Below, piece by piece: positions 6,306 to 10,987 of a stretch of DNA of 10,987 nucleotides. The number at the start of each line of letters is the position of its first letter. Within the stretch, counting starts at the first letter, position 1. Under the pieces are notes generated by a model that did not search any database, was not told the origin of the DNA, and saw nothing but the letters and a program-made list of their open reading frames with translations. The stretch lies in assembly GCA_041487355.1 (NCBI GenBank), contig JBGPND010000179.1:1-10987 (forward strand), read 5' to 3'. Both the position numbers and the translations under genes were made by a program. This DNA comes from JAMXLO01 sp041487355 (lineage in GTDB: Bacteria > Pseudomonadota > Alphaproteobacteria > Acetobacterales > Acetobacteraceae).

Positions 6306-6747
6306 ATCGCGCAATGGCCACCATGCACGGCGCCTGGCTGGCGATTTTCTGCGAGACGCTGCCGAGCAGCACGCCGGCGAGCCTGCCGCGCCCTCGGCTG
6401 CCGATGATGATGGCGTCGGCCTCGGTTTCCTCACGAAATTTCAGAATCTCTTGGGCCGGGTCGCCGAAACGGATTTCGGATCGGACCGGGCCAGCGCCGC
6501 GAGCCACAGCCTGCGCCCGCGCCTTCTCGAGCGCGTCGCGGGCGAAGGATTCCGCGAACTGCCCCATGTCACCGGGAATCTGATCGAGCCGCACGTACTC
6601 CGCGAGAGCCCAGTCGGGCGGCGAGCCGTGCTCGACCACGTCGATCAGCACGAGCTCCGCCTGGAACTTAGTGGCCAGGTCCGCCGCGAGCTCGACCGCC
6701 CGCATGGATGCTTCCGACCCGTCCACCGCGGCCAGGATACGTTTCAT
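6304..6747 (-). CDS. Universal stress protein, UspA family, ATP-binding type
   Basis: This 147-residue protein is a single Usp domain. The N-terminal strand ILAAVDGSE has the nucleotide-contacting Asp9. The C-terminal G-x2-G-x9-G-S signature is intact: G116-SR-G119-RGRLAGVLL-G129-S130. It is therefore of the ATP-binding class and not the UspA/UspC non-binding class. Residues 35-75 form the variable insertion seen in many alphaproteobacterial members. The ATG at 6747 has GGGAGG 6 nt upstream; a longer frame to 6852 is not needed. These proteins accumulate under oxygen limitation, energy stress or growth arrest. An FNR-like site upstream fits that. The gene appears monocistronic, with a hairpin over its stop codon and a candidate small ORF upstream on the same strand. 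Confidence 0.93.
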   Translation of the reverse strand: MKRILAAVDGSEASMRAVELAADLATKFQAELVLIDVVEHGSPPDWALAEYVRLDQIPGDMGQFAESFARDALEKARAQAVARGAGPVRSEIRFGDPAQEILKFREETEADAIIIGSRGRGRLAGVLLGSVSQKIASQAPCMVAIAR

Positions 6748-6813
6748 CGCCGACCTCCCGCCTTGGGCATCGCCCAATAAAAATTGCATACACTGATCGC
6801 ACGATGGGCCGCA

Positions 6814-6827
6814 TTGATCTGGATCAG
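6814..6827 (-). promoter_or_regulatory. FNR/FixK/Anr-like site in the usp promoter
   Basis: TTGAT-CTGG-ATCAG on the plus strand matches 9 of 10 fixed positions of TTGAT-N4-ATCAA. The centre (6820.5) is 42-43 nt upstream of a start site expected from a TATGCA at 6790-6785, the position used by class II FNR/FixK activators. The leader to the usp ATG would be about 32 nt and is AT-rich. This is the best-placed of three such sites in the window. Confidence 0.55.
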
Positions 6828-7000
6828 CCCGAGCTATTCCCTCCCGCGTCACAGAGCAGCGACGCGGTTATTGCCGTTACCGGCGAAGCGCCCTTTCGGC
6901 GCCGCTCTCGAGCCTTACGGCTTTGAGCGCCGGTCACGCGAACGAAATAGCTCTGCTCGTCGAAATGGATCTTGAGTTCGCCGGGGAATGCCCGCTTCAC
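6824..7000 (-). CDS. Candidate 58-residue ORF overlapping the E1-beta stop codon
   Basis: A GTG at 7000-6998 overlaps the E1-beta TGA (6999-6997) as GTGA, a classic translational-coupling arrangement. It opens a 58-codon frame ending in TGA at 6826-6824. The first half (MKRAFPGELKIHFDEQSYFV) is protein-like with GC3 similar to the neighbours. The second half is Arg-rich and less convincing. The frame is also open upstream inside E1-beta (RRRISEAV), so the true start may differ or this may be the C-terminal relic of another gene. I do not recognise it. Its stop lies inside the FNR-like site of usp. Confidence 0.3.
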   Translation of the reverse strand: MKRAFPGELKIHFDEQSYFVRVTGAQSRKARERRRKGASPVTAITASLLCDAGGNSSG

Positions 7001-8004
7001 CGCCTCGCTAATGCGCCGCCGTAACCGACCATGCTCCGGGCTGTCGCGACGATGTGCCGGTCGGTGATCCGGTACTCGTCCTCCAGCGGTGGCGCATAGG
7101 GCACCGGCATGCGCGGCGCGCCGATGCGCCGGACCGGTGCCTTCAGCACATCACCCAGCGCTTCCGCCACCGTCGCCACCACCTCGCCGGCGAAACCACC
7201 CGCCAGCACCGCCTCCTGCGGCACCAGCAGCCGTCCGGTCTTGCGCACCGAGGCGAACACAGCCTCGCAATCCCACGGCCACAGCGTGCGCAGATCGATC
7301 ACCTCGGCGTCGATGCCGACCGTCGCCAGTTCCTCGGCCGCCTGGCACGCCAGCACCACCATGCGCGACCAGGCGACGATCGTCAGGTCCTTGCCGGCGC
7401 GCGCGATCCGCGCCTTGCCCAGCGGTACCAGATGATCCGCGTCCGTCGGCACCTCGCCCTTGGCGCCCCACAGCTCCTTGTGCTCCATGAACACCACGGG
7501 GTCGTCGCAGCGGATCGCCGACTTGAGCAGGCCCTTGCCGTCGGCCGGCGTCGCCGGCGTCACCACGATCAGGCCGGGGATGTGGACGAACCACGCCTCA
7601 TAGGACTGCGAATGCTGCGCCGCCGCGCCGTGGCGCGTGCCGATCGCCATCCGCGCCACCAGCGGCACGCGCGCCTGGCCGCCGAACATGTAGCGGATCT
7701 TCGCCGCCTGGTTCACCAGCTCGTCGATCGCGCACAGCCCGAAATCGATCGAGCGCAGATCGGCGATCGGTCGGGTTCCGGCAACGGCGGCGCCCACCGC
7801 GGACCCCATGATCGTCGATTCCGAGATCGGCGCGTTGACGATCCGCTTCGGTCCGAACTCATCGATCAGGTTCTTGTACTGGTTGGTGCTGGTGCTGGTG
7901 TGCCCGGTGCTCAGGTCCTCGCCCAGCGCCCATACCAGCGGGTCGCGCCGCATCTCCTCGGCCAGGCCCTCGCGCACGGCGTCCGCATAGGTCATTTCGG
8001 GCAT
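6997..8004 (-). CDS. E1 component, beta subunit, of a 2-oxoacid / acetoin dehydrogenase-type complex (AcoB/PdhB-like)
   Basis: This 335-residue protein has the family's usual length and order. The N-terminal pyrimidine-binding half has GEDLSTG (28-34), NAPISESTIMG with the ThDP-activating Glu62, and GTRHGAAAQHSQSYEAWFVHIPGL (His131 region). The C-terminal transketolase-like half has DLRTLWPWD (237-245) and the GxxxxVPxPYAPPLED tail (residues 295-309), which is typical of E1-beta chains. With E1-alpha it would oxidatively decarboxylate a 2-oxoacid, or cleave acetoin, and pass the acyl group to the lipoyl arm of an E2. The ATG at 8004 lies inside the E1-alpha gene; the genes overlap by 13 nt, so they are co-translated and likely made in equal amounts. 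No E2 or E3 follows: the next sizeable gene on this strand is usp. Substrate is uncertain. Confidence 0.92.
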   Translation of the reverse strand: MPEMTYADAVREGLAEEMRRDPLVWALGEDLSTGHTSTSTNQYKNLIDEFGPKRIVNAPISESTIMGSAVGAAVAGTRPIADLRSIDFGLCAIDELVNQAAKIRYMFGGQARVPLVARMAIGTRHGAAAQHSQSYEAWFVHIPGLIVVTPATPADGKGLLKSAIRCDDPVVFMEHKELWGAKGEVPTDADHLVPLGKARIARAGKDLTIVAWSRMVVLACQAAEELATVGIDAEVIDLRTLWPWDCEAVFASVRKTGRLLVPQEAVLAGGFAGEVVATVAEALGDVLKAPVRRIGAPRMPVPYAPPLEDEYRITDRHIVATARSMVGYGGALARR

Positions 8005-9002
8005 GACGGTGCTCCCACGTCCTGCACATCGGCATAGGCGACTTTCGGGTCAGGGAAGGGTGCTGCCCGCGCCTCCGCCACCGAAGCGGCAATGGCCGCC
8101 TGAGCCGCCGCGCGGGCCGCTTCGATCTCGTTCAGCGCGACGCCCTGCCCGACCAGCCAGGCCTCGCAGCGCCGTATCGGCTCATGGTCCCAGCGTTCCT
8201 CCACCTCGCCCTTCGGCCGATACATACCCGGGTCGCGCGACACGTGGCCTTTCAGCCGGTAGGTCGCCGCGTGCAGGAACTGCGGCCCGCCGCCGTTGCG
8301 GATGCGTTCGATCAGCTCCGCGGCGGCGGCGTCCACGGCCAGCAGATCGTTGCCGTCCACCGACACCACGGGGATGTCGAAGGCCCGTGCGCGCACCGCC
8401 GGCCCGCCGCCCGCGGTCACGCTGCGTGTCGCGGTGGTCGAGGCGTAGCCGTTGTCCTCGCAGACGATCAGCAGCGGCAGGTGGAACACCTTGGCCCAGT
8501 TGAGGCTTTCGTAGAACGGCCCGCGGTTGGTGCTGCCGTCGCCGACAAAGACGCCGACCACCTTGTCCTCGCCCTTCAGTGCCACCGCCTGCGCCGCGCC
8601 GGCCGCCAACGGCATGCCATCGGCCAGGATGCCGTTGGCGCCGAGCATGCCGACCGAGAAATCCGCGATGTGCATGGAGCCACCCTTGCCGCCGTTGGTG
8701 CCGCCGACGCGCCCCAGCAGTTCCTTCATCATCGCCGTTGGGTTCGCACCCTTGGCGATCGCGTGTGCGTGGCCGCGGTGGTTGGACTGGATCAGGTCAT
8801 CGCGCCGCATGTTGCCGCAGACGGCGACGGAGATCGCTTCCTGGCCGATCGACTGGTGTACCGAGCCGTGGACCAGGCCCTCTGTCAGCATCTGGTGCGC
8901 GGCTTCCTCGAACGCGCGGATCAGCAGCATGGTCTTGAACATGCCGAAGATCCGCTCCGTCTGGTTGGTGCGCTCCGTCCCCGCGCTTGTTGCTGTCGGC
9001 AT
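7992..9002 (-). CDS. E1 component, alpha subunit, of a 2-oxoacid / acetoin dehydrogenase-type complex (AcoA/PdhA-like)
   Basis: This 336-residue ThDP-binding protein contains SIGQEAISVA (51-60), NHRGHAHAIAKGA (74-86), GGTNGGKGGSMHI (100-111), a GANGILADGMPLAAGAA stretch (121-137), and the ThDP/Mg motif GDGSTNRG (154-161) ending 28 residues later in EDNGYA (Asn184). RLKGHVSRDPGMYR (249-262) corresponds to the active-site loop phosphorylated in mitochondrial E1. The NHRGH and GANGI pattern is closest to AcoA-type E1-alpha chains, but pyruvate or branched-chain 2-oxoacid specificity cannot be excluded. The usual GGG/GGGI after GANGI is ADG here. The ATG at 9002 has GGAGA 8 nt upstream. The gene is divergent from the ABC transporter operon, and the 315-nt gap between them probably carries both promoters. 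Confidence 0.92.
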   Translation of the reverse strand: MPTATSAGTERTNQTERIFGMFKTMLLIRAFEEAAHQMLTEGLVHGSVHQSIGQEAISVAVCGNMRRDDLIQSNHRGHAHAIAKGANPTAMMKELLGRVGGTNGGKGGSMHIADFSVGMLGANGILADGMPLAAGAAQAVALKGEDKVVGVFVGDGSTNRGPFYESLNWAKVFHLPLLIVCEDNGYASTTATRSVTAGGGPAVRARAFDIPVVSVDGNDLLAVDAAAAELIERIRNGGGPQFLHAATYRLKGHVSRDPGMYRPKGEVEERWDHEPIRRCEAWLVGQGVALNEIEAARAAAQAAIAASVAEARAAPFPDPKVAYADVQDVGAPSCPK

Positions 9003-9165
9003 TCACGTTCTCTCCTCGCCGTCATCGGAGATACAGACGCGTGTCGGCGCATGGGCCGACTGTGCGATCAGCTCGGGAGCAGACAGCGGTGTCGGAGAAC
9101 GCCACGACCTTCTCCGGCGAGAGGCGCGGGATGGTTTCATCCGAAAGCGTCCAGGATTCATGCAT
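9003..9165 (-). pseudogene. Possible frameshifted small gene abutting E1-alpha (uncertain)
   Basis: On the minus strand an ATG at 9165 opens a protein-like frame (MHESWTLSDETIPRLSPEKV, then VAFSDTA) with about 80% GC3. It degrades after about codon 28. In the frame displaced by +1 the next stretch becomes protein-like (APELIAQSAHAPTRVCISDD, GEERT) with about 74% GC3 and ends in TGA directly against the E1-alpha ATG (TGAATG). One base removed near 9080 would join them into a protein of about 53 residues. I do not recognise it. Alternatives are a sequencing error, two overlapping mini-ORFs, or chance. Intact alternatives are a 47-codon frame (9022-9165) and a 45-codon frame (9003-9140). Confidence 0.3.
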
Positions 9166-9229
9166 GCCGGATCGCACCTGTTGCGACTATGCGCCGGGGG
9201 CGAAACCCTCGCAAGCGCGGGCCGGCGAA

Positions 9230-9258
9230 TTGCCGGCGGCCGGTCTCGCGGCTATTTT
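9230..9258 (+). promoter_or_regulatory. Candidate sigma70-type promoter for the ABC transporter operon
   Basis: TTGCCG (9230-9235) and TATTTT (9253-9258) are separated by 17 nt. The start site would be near 9265, about 53 nt before the binding-protein ATG. A GCCGGC-GAATT-GCCGGC dyad (9221-9237) overlaps the -35 box and could be an operator. Evidence is motif only. Confidence 0.35.
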
Positions 9259-9317
9259 ACCAAGAAGACGGCCGGCTTGGTCAGCCGCCCCGGACACGTC
9301 TGCGGAGGAAATGGATC

Positions 9318-10547
9318 ATGATGGGCCGGAAATGCGCAGCGGCACTGCTGCTGTTGGCACTGACACTTGGGCACACCGCGCGCGCGGCCGAACCGCCGCC
9401 GGTGCGCATCGGTTCGATCATGCAAATGAGCGGCCCGCTCGCCGCCTACGGGCAGGAGGCGTGGGGCCTCTTCAAATACCTGATCGACAAGATCAACGCC
9501 GAGGGTGGGATCAAGAGCCTGGGCGGGGCCAAGATCGAGGTCGTCCTGGCCGACGATGCGTCGCTGCCCGCCCGTGCGGCGAACGAAGCCCGCCGGCTCA
9601 TCACCGAAGAGCACGTGGTGATGCTGGCCAGCGGGTTGCAGACGCCGGAGATGCTGGCGATTTCGCCGGTGCTGGACGAGTTGAAGATGCCCACGATCGC
9701 GATGATGCCGGCGGGCAGTGCGTCGCCCTACCTGTTCTCGCTGAATTTTCCCTACGACCGCGGTTACGCCAGGACGATGGCGGAATTCCTGGCCTGGCTG
9801 AACAAGGAGAAGGGCTTCCACATCAAGAACGTGGCCATGCTGTACAGCAACTACGAGGCCGCGCAGAAGGTGAACGAGGCGCTGAAGCGGCGTCTGCCCG
9901 AACTTGGTTTCACCATCGTCGGCGAGGTGCCGATGGATACCAAGGCCACCGATCAGACCGCGGCGATGCTGCGCCTGCGCGCGATGAAGCCGGATGCGAC
10001 CGCGGGTCTGGTGCGCTCGCAGGAAGGCGCGCTGCTCAACCAGGCGCGCTTCAGCCTGAAGGTCAAGGGCATCCTGTTCCTGGGCGGCACGGGCGGCTTC
10101 TCCGACGTGCAGTTGTGGAAGGACGTGGGCGAGCAGATCGGCCAGGCGACGCTGACCCACGACCTGTTCGGCCTGACGATTTTCAGCACGGGATCGAAGT
10201 CCGACTATCTGCGCGCGACGATCGACGACATTGAAAAGAACGCGCATCTGAGTTTCCCGGTGGGCGCGACCGGTCTCGGCGGTGCGCAGGCCGCGCGGGT
10301 GGTGCAGCGGGTGCTGGAGGCCGCCGGCTCGACCGACCGTGACGCGATCATGGCGGCATTCAAGAAGCTCAACATGCCGCTGGGCGATCCGGACCTTTAC
10401 ATGATCCGCCCGGGCGGACTTGCCTTCGCCGAGGACCGCATGCCGGTGGATTCCACCGGGCTGATCATCCAGTGGCAGCCCGACCATTCGCAGCAGGTGG
10501 TCTATCCGCCAGCGGCCGCCACCGCCGAACCGCGGCCCTTCCCATGA
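9318..10547 (+). CDS. Periplasmic substrate-binding protein, branched-chain amino acid (LivK/Peripla_BP_6) type ABC transporter
   Basis: This 409-residue secreted protein begins with a Sec signal peptide (MMGRK, then a Leu/Ala core, with a predicted cut after ARA at about residue 23). There is no lipobox cysteine, so it should be soluble in the periplasm. The mature part starts VRIGSIMQMSGPLAAYGQ, the typical opening strand and loop of type I binding proteins. INAEGGIKSLGGAKIEVVLADDAS is the characteristic second segment, and it ends in a two-lobed fold of usual length. Ligands in this family include branched-chain amino acids, amides, urea and aromatic or short organic acids; the ligand here is not readable from sequence. 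ATG at 9318 has GGAGGAA 7 nt upstream, with a second in-frame ATG next to it. The far longer upstream open frame (from 8184) is antisense to E1-alpha and is not real. The ATPase gene starts 10 nt after its stop. Confidence 0.93.
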   Translation: MMGRKCAAALLLLALTLGHTARAAEPPPVRIGSIMQMSGPLAAYGQEAWGLFKYLIDKINAEGGIKSLGGAKIEVVLADDASLPARAANEARRLITEEHVVMLASGLQTPEMLAISPVLDELKMPTIAMMPAGSASPYLFSLNFPYDRGYARTMAEFLAWLNKEKGFHIKNVAMLYSNYEAAQKVNEALKRRLPELGFTIVGEVPMDTKATDQTAAMLRLRAMKPDATAGLVRSQEGALLNQARFSLKVKGILFLGGTGGFSDVQLWKDVGEQIGQATLTHDLFGLTIFSTGSKSDYLRATIDDIEKNAHLSFPVGATGLGGAQAARVVQRVLEAAGSTDRDAIMAAFKKLNMPLGDPDLYMIRPGGLAFAEDRMPVDSTGLIIQWQPDHSQQVVYPPAAATAEPRPFP

Positions 10548-10557
10548 TCGGGATGCC

Positions 10558-10987
10558 GTGACGCCGATCCTGTCGGTCCGCGATCTGTCGAAGCATTTCG
10601 GCGGCCTCGCGGCTGTCGACGCCGTGAGCTTCGATGTCGCCCCTGGCGAAATCCTGGGGGTGATCGGTCCGAATGGCGCGGGCAAGACCACGCTGTTCAG
10701 CCTCGTCTCCGGCTTCATCCGCCCGGATTCCGGCGCCGTGCGTTTTTTGGACCGCGACATCACCGGCCTATCTCCGCCGGAGATCGCGGAACGCGGCCTC
10801 GCGCGCAGCTTCCAGTTGGTCCAGGTGTTTTCCGGTATGCGCGTGTTGGATGCGGTCACCGCCGCCGCGCTGCTGCGCCTGCCCCTGAACGCCGCCATCG
10901 CGCGCGCCGGTCAGGTGCTGGAGGAGATCGGACTGTCGTCGCGGGCGGATGCCGTGCCGAATGCCCTGTCGATGCAGGACCGCAAAC
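10558..10987 (+). CDS. ABC transporter ATP-binding protein, LivG-like (partial, cut by the right window edge)
   Basis: From GTG at 10558 the frame is open to the window edge (143 codons). SVRDLSKHFGGLAAVDAVSF is the usual A-loop start of LivG-type ATPases. The Walker A motif is GPNGAGKTT (residues 37-45) and the Q-loop is LARSFQ (Gln86), followed by LVQVFSGMRVLDAV. The sequence stops within the ABC signature region, where LSMQDRK (137-143) replaces the standard LSGGQ, as in LivG variants with an L-T-L-x-x-R-K-R-L-E form. Walker B is outside the window. CGGGA lies 4 nt before the GTG and the gap to the binding-protein stop is 10 nt, so the genes form an operon. Permease genes (LivH/LivM type) and a second ATPase (LivF) would be expected downstream. 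It would energise uptake of the ligand bound by the upstream protein. Confidence 0.92.
   Translation, partial: MTPILSVRDLSKHFGGLAAVDAVSFDVAPGEILGVIGPNGAGKTTLFSLVSGFIRPDSGAVRFLDRDITGLSPPEIAERGLARSFQLVQVFSGMRVLDAVTAAALLRLPLNAAIARAGQVLEEIGLSSRADAVPNALSMQDRK

Larger units (their letters stand above)
9003..9317. other. Divergent intergenic region between the E1 genes and the ABC transporter
   Basis: The 315 nt separate the E1-alpha ATG (9002, minus) from the binding-protein ATG (9318, plus). They hold the possible small gene at 9003-9165, dyads that might be operators (GTCGGC-N6-GCCGAC at 9043-9060; CGGAGAA-N10-TTCTCCG at 9093-9116; GCCGGC-N5-GCCGGC at 9221-9237) and one candidate plus-strand promoter (9230-9258). 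No clear minus-strand promoter is seen. The dyads are short and GC-rich, so some may be chance. Confidence 0.35.

Noticed and set aside
6251..6780. AAGGAGG followed by GTG (6268) opening a 170-codon plus-strand frame
   Set aside because: The ribosome-site-like sequence is good, but the frame is antisense to the whole usp gene and has no protein-like features.
7054..8037. 327-codon plus-strand open frame
   Set aside because: It is antisense to E1-beta and has typical shadow composition (Arg/His/Gln/Leu).
8184..9317. Long in-frame extension upstream of the binding protein (would give 787 residues)
   Set aside because: It is antisense to E1-alpha and composed of shadow sequence. The signal peptide and GGAGGAA ribosome site fix the start at 9318.
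9252..10898. 548-codon minus-strand open frame
   Set aside because: It is antisense to the binding protein and the LivG-like gene, with no recognisable motif.

Overview
The window is GC-rich DNA with high GC at third codon positions. Its gene families, the paired GTCATG(C/G)CCGGGCTTGA-type palindromic repeats and the FNR/FixK-like sites fit an alphaproteobacterium, possibly Acetobacteraceae- or Bradyrhizobium-like. No rRNA or other phylogenetic marker is present, so this placement is an inference.

Layout from left to right. Positions 1-123 hold the C-terminal end of what looks like a transposase, followed by about 630 nt with no clear gene. Positions 756-2438 (+) encode a KstD/fumarate-reductase-type FAD oxidoreductase. 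Its stop codon is followed at once by an 18-bp hairpin that also closes the convergent operon. Positions 2527-4715 (-) form a two-gene operon: an acetolactate-synthase-like ThDP enzyme and a single-domain cupin 11 nt downstream. Positions 5159-5743 (-) encode a small integral membrane protein. Positions 5828-5940 hold an inverted pair of 32-nt palindromic repeats. Positions 6304-6747 (-) encode an ATP-binding-type universal stress protein with a hairpin on its stop codon. Positions 6997-9002 (-) hold the overlapping E1-beta and E1-alpha genes of a 2-oxoacid/acetoin dehydrogenase-type complex. Divergent from these, positions 9318-10987 (+) start a branched-chain-amino-acid-type (HAAT) ABC transporter operon: a periplasmic binding protein and a LivG-like ATPase cut by the window edge.

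How the genes may work together. This reads as an accessory catabolic region: an importer for a small organic solute, two separate ThDP-dependent enzyme systems acting on 2-oxoacid or acyloin chemistry, a flavin dehydrogenase and a stress protein. The most notable regulatory pattern is three near-consensus FNR/FixK/Anr-type sites (TTGAN-CTNN-ATCAN), one upstream of each of the FAD oxidoreductase, the ThDP-cupin operon and usp. This suggests an oxygen- or redox-responsive group. No E2 or E3 gene accompanies the E1 pair here.

Several short coding-like stretches lie between the main genes: 6824-7000, 4991-5143, 9003-9165 and 5978-6270. Some would need frameshifts or unusual starts. They are listed with low confidence, because GC-rich DNA produces many open frames by chance.
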